Shown here piece by piece: positions 47,380 through 58,594 of a stretch of DNA of 64,000 nt. Below the pieces are notes generated by a model. It did no database searches. It was given only the letters and a program-made list of their open reading frames with translations, and was not told the DNA's origin. The first letter of the stretch is position 1. Each line of letters starts with the position of its first letter. The stretch is from NCBI GenBank assembly GCA_030063045.1, contig JAQSEB010000138.1, positions 620,001 to 684,000 of the forward strand, given 5' to 3'. The stretch comes from Pratylenchus scribneri. Its lineage: Eukaryota > Nematoda > Chromadorea > Rhabditida > Pratylenchidae. A program made the position numbers and the translations under genes.

Positions 47380-50300
47380 AATGAATTGGACAAAATCGCA
47401 ACGGGAGGAGGCAAAATTTGGACAATCCAATTGGACACTTTGCTTGTTGATGAGCCACTTTTAAAGGTATAGAATGAACAATTATTAAAGTATTCGAATT
47501 TTTTTCCCGATCGTAAATTATAGAAAAATTTAGTCCGGGATCATTTCCATATCCACAATATATTACAAAAATTAAAAAATTTATTTTAAATTTGAAATAA
47601 TTATCATAAAGTGTTTTAAGAAAGAAAAATACAAAATGTTTGGAAATAAAATGTTTAGAAATTAAAAAGACAAAAAACAATCAAAATAAAATGTCTGAAA
47701 AATAAAAACAAAATCTTTGGTAAAACAAAAACGAATTATAATGGCTTTTTAAATCCAAAAAATGTTTTGATTTATTTTGTTAATTTATTAGATAATTTGA
47801 TGTAAAAATCTTTCTTTATTTTTTTATACGATTGAATTCTTGAATCTTAATTCCATTTTCCCTCACATCAAGTTCTTCCGTTCCATTGAGCCAAAATTTC
47901 TGCTCGGCAATGAATTGTTCCTGAATTCGATCCAATGTTCTGGCAAATGTTTCCGCGAAATGTTCTCGGATGGCCTATTCAGTCCTTTGACCCTTCATTT
48001 GAACCATATGGACAAAATTGAGTTGGATTGGAAGGTGAGGAAAGAGATTTTTATAACTTTTAATTAATTGATATCAATGGGTAATGAATTTTGCATTTTT
48101 TGGGATGATTATTAATTTACCCAAAATGACTGAATTTTCCCAATATAATTCGTACCGAAAATACTTTATTTTTGGGGCCTCATAATGGCCAAAATAGGCT
48201 TTTTAAGATTCTTACCCTACTTGTACTTAACCATAGCACTACCTTAAATCTGTTCTAGAATATCTAACCCTAGGCCTTGACATTTGACTTCAAAAAATAT
48301 TATTTTTCGCAGGAAAAAATTCGGCCATTTTAGTTTAAAAATAATATCTTTTTGTGAAAATAAAATTGACCTATCAGATTTTTTAAAGATTTCTACCCTA
48401 CCTAGTCCTAGTTCTTTCAGCCCATCTTGGGCCCTAAATTCAGATCCTAACAATTAGTTATGGCCAAATATATGGCCGCAAATAATATTATTTTTCTCAG
48501 AAAGATTTTTCATAAATTCACCTATTTTTTGCTAAATTTGCTTTGACATCTTTGAAAATTCATGAGAATCTTTAATATTTAAAGAGGAAGAACTAATTTA
48601 AATTTTTAATTTTTTTCAATTGGAAATTTTTTAAATTCCTTTTTTTCAATTAAATATTTCAAAAATATATAGAATAACCAATTAATTAAAATTTTTCAAA
48701 CAATTAAACTTTAAATTTTTTAATTTAATCTGATAAATAATTAAATTATATCCATTCATTTTTTCAGCAAAATGAATTCTCCACAATTTTGAATGAAATC
48801 CCGGCATTGCGGAATGTTCGAAACATGTATTTGCATGACTCTTTGGTTGGCACCTATTCGGGCAAGCGCACACCAAATTTGTGCCCTTACTTTTACGACA
48901 AGAAAGTTGGTTTTTATTTATAAATTCAAAAATTAAAAAAAATTTTCCTTCATAAGAACAAAAATTTGTAAAAAATTATATAAAAAATATTACCATAATT
49001 TTTTATATTTTTAAACATTTTTATGAAAAATAGAGATCAAAAATTTGACAACAAATAATAATGTTAAATGTATTTTTTCATTAAAGTCATTATTTTATTA
49101 TTAAGCAACTCTTTATTTAAGTACCCAGTTTGCTAATAGAAGAAATATGGATTTATTTTTTCGCCCCCTATATTTAGGCAATACTGGACTATATGCATCT
49201 GCCATGGCACAAGCCTGACAATTGGCCATCCTATGGCGAGAAATACAAACCTGAATTTGAGGGGACAGCCCGGAAGTTGAGCATTGATTTGGAATGGATG
49301 GGCGGCGGGATTCGGGTGGAGGAAATGGCGGAAGAGTGCAAAAAGGTGAGAGCGAGATGGAGGAATAAAAATAAAAATACAAATGTTTGGAAAACAAAAA
49401 CAAAATGTTTTGAAGAACAAAAACGCGAAATATTTGGATGCAAAACAAAAAAATGTTTGGAGGAAACAAAAACACAAAATGTTTGGAAAACAAAAACAAA
49501 ATGTTTGGAAAACAAAATTATAAAATGATTAGAGGAAACAAAAACACAAAATATTTTGGAGGAAACAAAAACACAAAATGTTTCGAGGAAACAAAAACAC
49601 AAAATGTTTGGATGCAAAAACACAAAATGTTTAGAGAAAAACACAAAATGTTTAATGTTTGGATGAACAAAAACACAAAATGTTTGGATGGACAAAAATA
49701 CAAAATGTTTGAAAAACAAAAACAAAATGTTTGGAGGAAACAAAAACACAAAATGTTTAGAGGAAACAAAAACACAAAATGTTTAGAGGAAACAAAATCA
49801 CAAAATGTTTGGAGGAACAAAAATACAAAATGTTTGGAAAACAAAAAAAAATGTTTGGATGAACAAAAACACAAAATGTTTGGATGAACAAAAATACAAA
49901 ATGTTTGGATGAACAAAAACACAAAATGTTTGGATGAACAAAAACACAAAATGTTTGGATGAACAAAAATACAAAATGTTTGGATGAACAAAAATACAAA
50001 ATGTTTGGATGAACAAAAATACAAAATGTTTGGATGAACAAAAACACAAAATGTTTGGATGAACAAAAATACAAAATGTTTGGATGAACAAAAACACAAA
50101 ATGTTTGGATGAACAAAAATACAAAATGTTTGGATGAACAAAAACACAAAATGTTTGGATGAACAAAAATACAAAATGATTGGATGAACAAAAACACAAA
50201 ATGTTTGGATGAACAAAAATACAAAATGTTTGGAAAACAAAAACAAAATTTGGATGAACAAAAACACAAAATACAAAAACTAAATGTTTGAAAAATTATT

Positions 50301-52349
50301 TTTTTTTGTATTTGTATTCTTACCATTGTTGGGATGACATAAAATTAGCACCCAACAGCGCCTATTATGTATCTTTAAATTCGACAAATTTTACAAAAAA
50401 ATTTAACAATGATATAAATTGAAATTTTGTCACATTGTAGCGAATGAACATGCACCGTCTCGTTCGTCAGGATGAGGATGGGAAAAAATGGATTGGAAAT
50501 CCGAACACAACATCCTCAACAATATTTACCGCAGCCGCCAAATTGGAGGGCGAAGAGGTAGGGATTTTAGCTTTTTTGTAATTTTTTAACTAAAATATCC
50601 AAGATTAGATTCTATTTTGGTCATTATTAAAAAAAAAGTTAAATTACATTTTACTTATTTTTTTCATTTACAGATCTATTTTTGGATTGATCCACCGACC
50701 ACAAGAACCTCAACAGTATTATCCACGGAGAGTTTGGAGAGCGAAGAGGTGAGAATTTTGGATTTTTTTTTTTGTAATTTCTGATAAAAATTTTAATGAA
50801 TGAACTCTAATTTTGGTCAGAATTACAAAAAACCAAATACCAAATAATTACCAAGAAAACAATTATTTTTTGTACAGGGACTACCAGAGCCAGCCGTCTC
50901 TTATTCAATTGAGATTTTCTCGCCGGATGCTAAATTGGGCTATGATTGGCTGAGCGGTGGCACGCAAGCGCGCATTTCTCTCGCAGGAAATGAGGCAAGT
51001 GGAAAAGGAGGAAAAATTTTCTATTTAAAATAATTGAAAATGCAGAAAAGATTTTACCGGTTTTTCAAAAATCCAAAAAAATAATTTCAGTAATCCAAAA
51101 AAAATAATTTCAGGAAATCCAAAAAAAATTTCAAAAAATCCAAAAAAAATTTCAAAAAATCAAAAAAAAAAAAAACAATTTCAAAAATCCAAAAAAACAA
51201 TTTCAAAAATCTAAAAAATAATTTCAATAAATCCAAAAAAAAACAATTTCAAAAATCAGAAAAAAAAACAATTTTAAAAATCGAAAAAAAATTTCTAAAA
51301 TTGATAAAAAAAACAATTTCAAAAATCCAAAAAACAATTTCAAAAATCAGAAAAAAAACAATTTCAAAAATCCAAAAAACAATTTCAAAAATCTAAAAAA
51401 TAATTTCAATAAATCCAAAAAAAAACAATTTCAAAAATCAGAAAAAAAAACAATTTTAAAAATCGAAAAAAAATTTCAAAAATTGATAAAAAAAACAATT
51501 TCAAAAATCCAAAAAAACAATTTCAAAAATCAGAAAAAAAACAATTTCAAAAATCCAAAAAACAATTTCAAAAATCTAAAAAATAATTTCAATAAATCCA
51601 AAAAAAAACAATTTCAAAAATCAGAAAAAAAAACAATTTTAAAAATCGAAAAAAAATTTCAAAAATTGATAAAAAAAACAATTTCAAAAATCCAAAAAAA
51701 CAATTTCAAAAATCTAAAAAATAATTTCAATAAATCCAAAAAAAACAATTTCAAAAATCAGAAAAAAAAAACAATTTCAAAAATCCAAAAAAACAATTTT
51801 AAAAATCCAAAAAAAATTTCAAAAAATCAAAAAAAACAATTTTAAAAATCCAAAAAAAATTTCAAAAAATCAAAAAAAAAAAACAATTTCAAAAATCCAA
51901 AAAAACAATTTCAAAATTCTAAAAAAAAATAATTTTTTTTTTCCAAAAAAAAAAAAACAATTTCAAAAATCAGAAAAAAAACAATTTTAAAAATCCAAAA
52001 AAAAATTTCAAAAAATCAAAAAAAAACAATTTCAAAAATCCAAAAAAACTATTTCAAAAAATCCGTAAAAAAATTTCATCCAAAAAATTAATTTCAAAAA
52101 TTCCAAAAAATTTCAAAAATCCAAAAAAAAAATCAAAAATTCCTCTCACAGGTGTTCGCCGTGGAACCGCAGCATTCCTCGGCAATGCGCCCCGATGGGC
52201 TGCCCGCCTATTTTGCCACAGTGATACAGCGCATGGGCCGTGAGCAGTTCGCAAAAACGGAATTGGGACAGTGTTATTTGCAGCAGCATGGTCCGTCTGC
52301 AAAGGGAAGTTATTGCAACGACGGCACTTTCAATATGATGCATCACTGA
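47380..52349 (+). CDS. Unknown protein, 8 exons found, 5' end not found
   Basis: Exons 47380-47466, 47873-48034, 48768-48905, 49178-49345, 50441-50557, 50674-50748, 50878-50994 and 52152-52349 are all in phase 0, giving 353 residues and a stop. The start codon is missing; the first exon follows a good TTTTTTTAG acceptor. Visible features are an early hydrophobic-rich segment with a Cys pair (IQCSGKCFREMF), a Trp/Pro-rich part (DYMHLPWHKPDNWPSYGEKY), a WMGGG turn, a run rich in Ser/Thr/Glu, and a conserved-looking end (RPDGLPAYFATVIQRMG). No signal peptide or membrane helix is seen in what is present. I do not recognise the family. The last intron has a GC donor (GAG|GCAAGT). Introns 1, 4 and 7 carry minisatellites. 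A truncated copy follows at 56368-58594. AATAAA at 52457-52462 could serve the 3' end. Confidence 0.8.
49350..50290 (+). repeat. 25-bp minisatellite in intron 4 of the unknown gene
   Basis: About 35 units, from about 21 to 28 bp early on and settling to exactly 25 bp later: GATGAACAAAAACACAAAAT then GTTTG. Because 25 is not a multiple of three and no stop occurs, every frame reads through, producing open frames of up to 252 codons on the minus strand that are not genes. The intron 1 region 47590-47770 has degenerate words of the same kind. Confidence 0.92.
51050..52140 (+). repeat. A-rich minisatellite in intron 7 of the unknown gene
   Basis: Words of 18-24 bp such as AACAATTTCAAAAATCCAAA and AACAATTTCAAAAATCAGAA alternate in a higher-order block of about 175 bp that recurs near 51310, 51490 and 51670. 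The truncated gene copy has only a short version (58200-58390), so the array has expanded here or collapsed there. Confidence 0.88.
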
Positions 52350-53040
52350 CTGAATGTTGAATGATGAAATATGTTGAAAAATATGCGCTGATTGATGATA
52401 ATGATGACACACCAACATATTCAATTTATTTATTTTTCAAACAATTTTCATTACTTAATAAAATGGGAAAAATAATCGATCACATTAATAAATTTGAAAT
52501 ATTAGTGGCCTTAAACTAGACGGTGGGTAATGTTTCAGCGCCAGTATACGAAAAAATTTAATATTTAAAATTTTTAAATTTTTTTTTTTAATTTATTGAA
52601 GGCCAAATTTTATACTACAACAAATTTTTATCATTATTTTTAAAATTTTTTAATTTATTTTTTGAAATTTTGTGGCTCTTTTTTCAAAAATATTTATGAA
52701 AATTCAATAAAAAAAATTTGAACTTAAATGCCAACTTATATATAAAATAATTTATGTGATGAAAAAATATCAGGAAAAAATATTTTTAAAATTTTTTTGC
52801 CGCATTATCAAATAAATTTTTAATATTATTAATTTTTTTTATCATTATTTTAAAAAATTTTTAATTTAATTTTTACTCAAATTTTGTGCGGTTCTCTGTT
52901 TAATCATGTTATGAAAATTCAACAAAAAAAATTGAACTTAAATTCCAAATTATAGAAAATAATTTCTGAGATTCCTTAAACTACCAAAAAATTGACTTTA
53001 TAGTTTAATTTATTATTAATCTAAATAAGTATTTATTCAA

Positions 53041-53157
53041 CTTCTCCAACCAATAATTGAAAGAAGAATTAAAAATTGCAATTAAGCTTCCATAAAAATG
53101 AACAAATAATTGGACAGATTCGACAATGGAAGTGACAATCATTATTTGATAATAGCA
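53041..53157 (-). pseudogene. Serpentine-receptor exon copy, donor lost
   Basis: On the minus strand it reads CYYQIMIVTSIVESVQLF, then VHFYGSLIAIFNSSFNYWLE and K, in one frame. It matches the exon at 61104-61232. The splice donor position reads TTGAAT instead of GTGAGT. An identical copy is at 59284-59400, carried by the segmental duplication. Confidence 0.5.
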
Positions 53158-54079
53158 CATATTATATAAAAAAATTAGAACTTAAATGTCAACTTATAAA
53201 AATAATTTATGAGAAAAAAAAAATGTTAGAAAAATATTTTTAATAATTTTATTCGCCGTATTATCAAATAAATACTAGGTAAATTTATTTCATTATTTTT
53301 AAAATTTTTTAATTTTTATTCATATTTTAAATGCGCCGCTCTCTAAATATTTTATAAAAATTCAACAAAAAAATAGGACAATTGATTCATTAGAAATCAA
53401 AAAATATTTTCACTGAAAAAAGCATTTTTGTATGTAAAAGAAGAAAATTTTGTCTGTTAGATTTTTTATATTACTTTAATTTTTTATCAAAAATTTTTAA
53501 TTTAATTTTTTATTCAAATTTTGTTTGCAGATCTTTCGATGCATTTTATAAAATATCCAACAAAAAATTCAAACTTATATTCCAAATTATATAAAAAAGT
53601 TTATGAGTTGAAAAAAATATTTTGCAAAAATTTAATACTTTTTTTGCTGCATTAGCAAATAAATTTATACTATAATTTTTTATTATTTTTTTAATTTTTT
53701 AAATTAATTTTTATTCAGATTTTGTATGATTGGTTCTTTAAACATTTTATAAAATCTAACAAAAAATTAAAACTTAAATGCAATTTATATAAAAAATTTT
53801 ATGAAATGAAAAAATATTTGAAGAAATTATTTTTAATACTTTTATTCGGAGTATTATCAAATAAATTTATATTGTTTATCATTATTTTTAAAAAATTTTT
53901 TAATTTAATTTCTATTCAAATTTTGTATAATTTTACTCTCTTAAGCATTTTGTGAAATTTAACAAAAAATTGAATTTAAATCCAAAATTATAGAAAATAA
54001 TTTATGAGATGAAAAAATATTTTTAAAAAATTATTTTTAATAATTTTGTTCGCCGCATTATCAAATAAATTTATGACTG

Positions 54080-54418
54080 TACGACATATGCGGAAGCGAC
54101 ATGTGCCGAGAGAGGTAAAGCTCCTGAAGCATTGTTCATAGCATTTTATTGGGCATAAAATCAACTACAAAATGATATCCAAAAATATTGGCTATGTTGA
54201 ATATTCATCGAATTATGGGTTATGGCCAAAAAATTTAATTAAAATTATATTTGTTGCGGTTTTTTGGCCATAACTCGGGGAATATTCAACATTGGCCAAA
54301 GCTTTCGATATATAGCTAATATGCTTTATAAAATCTATAAACAATGACACAGCAACTTTACAACCGTCGACACCAGAATGTTTCGTCAGAAAATTGTTGT
54401 ATATCAGCAAATGTCGTA
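54080..54418. mobile_element. Foldback element, family B
   Basis: The ends TACGACAT and ATGTCGTA bound mirrored arms that include TTTTATTGGGCATAAAATCA and the central pair TTATGGCCAAAAAATT and TTTTTTGGCCATAACTC. Its arms match the element at 3724-4100. The duplicate lies at 60323-60661. Confidence 0.8.
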
Positions 54419-55663
54419 TCATGAAATTTATAATATTTTATTTTTTTTATCATTATTTTATAAATTTTTAATTTAATTTTTATTCAAATTTTGTAATGGT
54501 CTCTACCTTCTAAACATTTTGTGAATATTCAGCAAAAATTTTCAACATAAATTCCAAATTATAGAAAATAATATATGGGATGAAAAATATTTTGAAAAAA
54601 ATTTGTTAATAATTTTATTGGCCAAAATTAATTTATACTGCGTCAATTTTTTTGTGATCATTTTTAAAATTTAAAATTTATATTCAAATTTTGTTATGGG
54701 GTTTTCATTAAACATTTTATAAAAATCCAACAAAAAATTAAAACTTAAATGTCAAAGTATATTAATTAATTTATGAGTTGAAAAATATTTGAAGTAATTA
54801 TTTTTTATAATTTTGTTGGGAGTATTATCAAATAAATTTATACTATTTTATTTTTTGTCATTTTTTCAAAAATTTTTTAAATTTAATTTTATTCAAATTT
54901 TGTTCGCTTTTCATGTAGATATTTTATAAAAATTTAATAAAAATTATAACTTAAATATCCATTTATATAAAAAATTTTATAAGATAAAAAAATTAATTAA
55001 AAAAAAAATTATTTTTAATAATTTTATTCCCCGCACTATCAAATAAATTTATTCTGCTTTAATTTTTTATCATTATTTTTTAATTTTTAAAATTTTTTAT
55101 TAAAATTTTGTTCACATTTCTCCCAAACATTTTGTGACAATTTAACAAAAAATTAGAACTTAAATGTCAATTTTTATAAAATAATTTATGAGATATAAAA
55201 ATTTTGAAAAAAATATTTTTAATTATTTTGTTAGCCACATTATCAAATAAATTTATAATTCTTTAATTTTTTATTGTTATTTTTAAAATTTTTTTTAATT
55301 TAATTTTTACTCAAATTTTGTTCACTTTCTTTGTGAATCATTTATAAAAATACAAAAAAATTAGAATAAAAATGTCAACTTATATAAAATAATTTATGAG
55401 ATGCAAAAAAATTATTTTTAATAATTTTATTTCCCCCAATATCAAATAAATTTATACTATTTTAATTTTATTATTTTTAAATTTTTAATTTTTATTCAAA
55501 TTCTGTTCGTTTCCTTTCTCACATTTTGTGAAAATTCAAAAAAATTTGAACAACTTATAAAAAAAATAATTTATGAGATGCAAAAAAATTTATGAAAAAA
55601 AATTTATATTTGAATAATAATTAATTTATTATTAATTTAAATAAGTAAAATATTTTTACTCAC

Positions 55664-55791
55664 CTTCTTCAAACAATAATTGAAAGAGGAATTAAAATTA
55701 CATTTAAACTTCCATAAAAATGGACAAATAATTGGACAGAATCGACAATGGAAACGTCACCCATTATTCGATAGCACATACACATATTCAT
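55664..55791 (-). pseudogene. Serpentine-receptor exon copy, frameshifted
   Basis: On the minus strand it reads MCYRIMGDVSIVDSVQLF and VHFYGSLN, then shifts frame and meets a TGA two codons before an intact AAG|GTGAGT donor. It is the same exon as at 61104-61232, degraded by a small indel. Confidence 0.5.
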
Positions 55792-55861
55792 ATAATAATA
55801 TTGGTAAACGTAAAGAATTGAGGTCCCAAAAAATTTTTTTTTTTAATTTTTCAAAAATTGC

Positions 55862-56363
55862 TATATGGGGGTTATTTGGGATGCTGAGCACGAATCTGAC
55901 ATCCATTTTGTCATATCTCACCATCTTGGTAAGATATTGCCGACTTTTACCAAGAAAAAGGGAAGGGAGGACCAAGGGCATTTTAGGCAAAAATTTTTAT
56001 ATGGTCAATATATAGCTCAATCAACGCATCTCGTCGAGCTGAATCGAATAGTACCATTTTTATTGAATAATATTGCGTTTCGCTCACGTTAGAGCTCTAA
56101 ATATCTTACTAAGATAAATTTTTCTTTTGGTCATAACTTGCTTATATTGCAATATTATTCAATAAAAATGGTACCATTAGATTCAGCTCACTGAGCTGCG
56201 TTGATTGAGCTATATATTGACCATATAAAAATTTTTGCCTAAAATGCCCTTGGTCCTCCCTTCCCTTTTTCTTGGTAAAAGTCGGCAATAACTTACCAAG
56301 ATGGTCAGATATGGCAAAATTGATGTCAGATTCGTGCTCAGCATCCCAAATAACCCCCATATA
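55862..56363. mobile_element. Foldback element, family C, at the duplication breakpoint
   Basis: The left end TATATGGGGGTTATTTGGGA is mirrored by TCCCAAATAACCCCCATATA on the right. The arms stay nearly perfect inverts for more than 170 bp, and the internal cores (GCTCAATCAACGCATCTCGT and its mirror) relate it to 39563-40152. Its right end lies four bases before the truncated exon of the gene copy at 56368. No target duplication is visible. Confidence 0.88.
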
Positions 56364-56367
56364 ACGA

Positions 56368-58594
56368 ATGGGCGGCGGAATTGGGGTGGAGCAAATGGTG
56401 GAAGAGTGCAAAAAGTTAGGAATTAAAATACAAAACGTTTGGAAAACAAAAAGAAAATGTTTGGAAGAACAAAAACAAAATGTTTGGAAATACAAAAAAT
56501 GTTTGGAAATACAAAAAATGTTTTTAAAACAAAAACTAAATGTTTGGAAAACAAAAAGTAAATGTGTGGAAAACAAAAACAAAAAATGTTTGAACAAAAA
56601 CACAAAATGTTTGAAAAAAACACAAATGTTTGGATGAAACAAAAATACAAAATGTTTGAAAAAACAAAAACACAAAATGTTTGGATGAAACAAAAATACA
56701 AAATGTTTGAAAAAACAAAAACACAAAATGTTTGGAAGAAACAAAAACACAAAATGTTAGGATGAACAAAAACACAAAATGTTAGGATGAACAAAAACAC
56801 AGAATGTTTGGAAGAACAAAAACAAAATGATTGGAAGAACAAAAACACAAAATGTTAGGATGAACAAAAACACAGAATGTTTGGAAGAAACAAAAACACA
56901 AAATGTTAGGATGAACAAAAACACAAAATGTTAGGATGAACAAAAACACAGAATGTTTGGAAGAACAAAAACACAAAATGTTAGGATGAACAAAAACACA
57001 AAATGTTAGGATGAACAAAAACACAGAATGTTTGGAAGAACAAAAACAAAATGATTGGAAGAACAAAAACACAAAATGTTAGGATGAACAAAAACACAGA
57101 ATGTTTGGAAGAACAAAAACAAAATGATTGGAAGAACAAAAACACAAAATGTTAGGATGAACAAAAACACAGAATGTTTGGAAGAACAAAAAAAAATGTT
57201 TGGAAGAACAAAAAACATAAAATGTTTAGCAAAAACAAAATGTTTGGATGAAAAAACACAAAATATTTTTTAAAAACAAAAACAAAATGTTTGGAAGGAA
57301 AAAAAATGTTTAAAGAAATTAAAGCACAGCATTTTTAGAATTATCAAAAATACAAAATGTTTGGGAAAAAACAAAATATTTGTATTAAACAAAAACATAA
57401 AATATTTTGATGAACAAAAACACAAAATGTTTAGAGGAAACAAAACCTAAATGTTTGAAAAATTAATTTTTATTTGTATTTTTACCATTGTTGGGATGAC
57501 ATTAAAATTAGCACCCAACAGCGCCTATTATATATCTTTAAATTCGACAAATTTTACAAAAAAAAATTAACAAGGATATAAATTGAAAATTTGTCACATT
57601 ATAGCGAATGAACATGCACCATCTCGTTCGTCAGGATGAGGATGGGAAAAAATGGATTGGAAATCCGAACACAACATCCTCAACAATATTTACCGCAGCC
57701 GCCAAATTGGAGGGCGAAGAGGTAGGGATTTTAGCTTTTTTGTAATTTTTTAACTAAAATATCCAAGATTAGACTTTATTTTGGTCATTATTAAAAAAAG
57801 TTAAATTACATTTTACTTATTTTTTTCATTTACAGATCTATTTTTGGATTGATCCACCGACCGCAAGAACCTCAACAGTATTATCCACGGAGAGTTTGGA
57901 GAGCGAAGAGGTGAGAATTTTGGATTTTTTTTTTTGTAATTTCTGATAAAATTTTAATGAATGAACTCTAATTTTGGTAAGAATTACAAAAAAACCAAAT
58001 ATCAAATAATTACCAAGAAAACAATTATTTTTTTTACAGGGACAGGAACCAGAGCCAGCCGTTTCTTATTCAATTGAAATTTTCTCACCGGATGCTAAAA
58101 TGGGCTACGATTGGTTGAGCGGAGGCACCACACAAGCGCGCATATCTCTCGCAGGAAATGAGGCAAGTGGAAAAGGAGGAAAAATAATTTAAAATAATTG
58201 AAAATGCAGAAAAGATTATACCGGTTTTTCAAAAATCCAAAAAAAATAATTTCAAGAAATCCAAAAAAAAAATTCAGGAAATCCAAAAAAAATTTCAAAA
58301 AAAAAACAATTTCAAAAAATCCAAAAAAAAATTCAAAAATCTAAAAAAAAATTCCAAAAAATCCTTAAAAAATAATTTCAAAAATCCCTATCACAGATAT
58401 TCGCCGTGGAACCGCAGCATTCCTCGGCAATGCACCCCAATGGACTGCCCGCCTATTTTGCCACAGTGATACAGCGCATGGGCCGTGAGCAGTTCGCAAA
58501 AACGGAATTGGGACAGTGTTATTTGCAGCAGCATGGTCCGTCTGCAAAGGGAAGTTATTGCAACGACGGCACTTTCAATATGATGCATCACTGA
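56368..58594 (+). pseudogene. 5'-truncated second copy of the unknown gene
   Basis: The end of exon 4 (56368-56415, MGGGIGVEQMVEECKK) and full copies of exons 5-8 (57605-57721, 57836-57910, 58040-58162, 58397-58594) are present; exons 1-3 and most of exon 4 are missing. The exon 4 donor has lost one G (AAG|TTAGG for AAG|GTGAG). Exons 5-8 remain open and in phase. The differences are mostly amino-acid substitutions, and exon 7 is 6 bp (two codons) longer. The GC donor after exon 7 is kept. The ATG at 56368 is in frame, so a shortened product is conceivable if splicing works, but a partial pseudogene is the simpler reading. Confidence 0.8.
56420..57470 (+). repeat. Minisatellite in intron 4 of the gene copy
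   Basis: About 40 units of 20-28 bp with ACACAAAATGTTAGGATGAA or ACAAAATGTTTGGAAGAA, plus an alternation with ACACAGAATGTTTGGAAG. It has the same ancestry as 49350-50290, but its own sub-variants (GTTAGG, CAGAATG) have spread through it, so the two arrays evolved independently after duplication. Confidence 0.92.

Larger units (their letters stand above)
52350..54496. repeat. Segmental duplication, left copy
   Basis: This stretch, with the preceding last exon, is nearly identical to 58595-60740 at an offset of 6,243-6,245 bp. The identity includes the foldback element and the receptor-exon remnant inside. After about 54496 the two copies fall to the ordinary divergence of the ~200-bp array, so the boundary is sharp. 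Confidence 0.9.

Noticed and set aside
49231..50326. Open frames of 149 to 252 codons on both strands
   Set aside because: They are translations of the 25-bp minisatellite. The unit lacks stops and is not a multiple of three, so all frames stay open and the peptide repeats every 25 residues.
51483..51845. 120-codon Lys/Asn/Gln-only frame
   Set aside because: It is the translation of the A-rich minisatellite in intron 7, with no real protein character.
53722..53955. 77-codon frame present identically at 59965-60198
   Set aside because: It reads through the ~200-bp array, is Phe/Ile/Lys/Asn only, and is duplicated with the segment; no coding evidence.
56142..57218. Open frames of up to 202 codons on the minus strand and others in the second array
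   Set aside because: Same cause as in the first array; the part before it is a foldback element.
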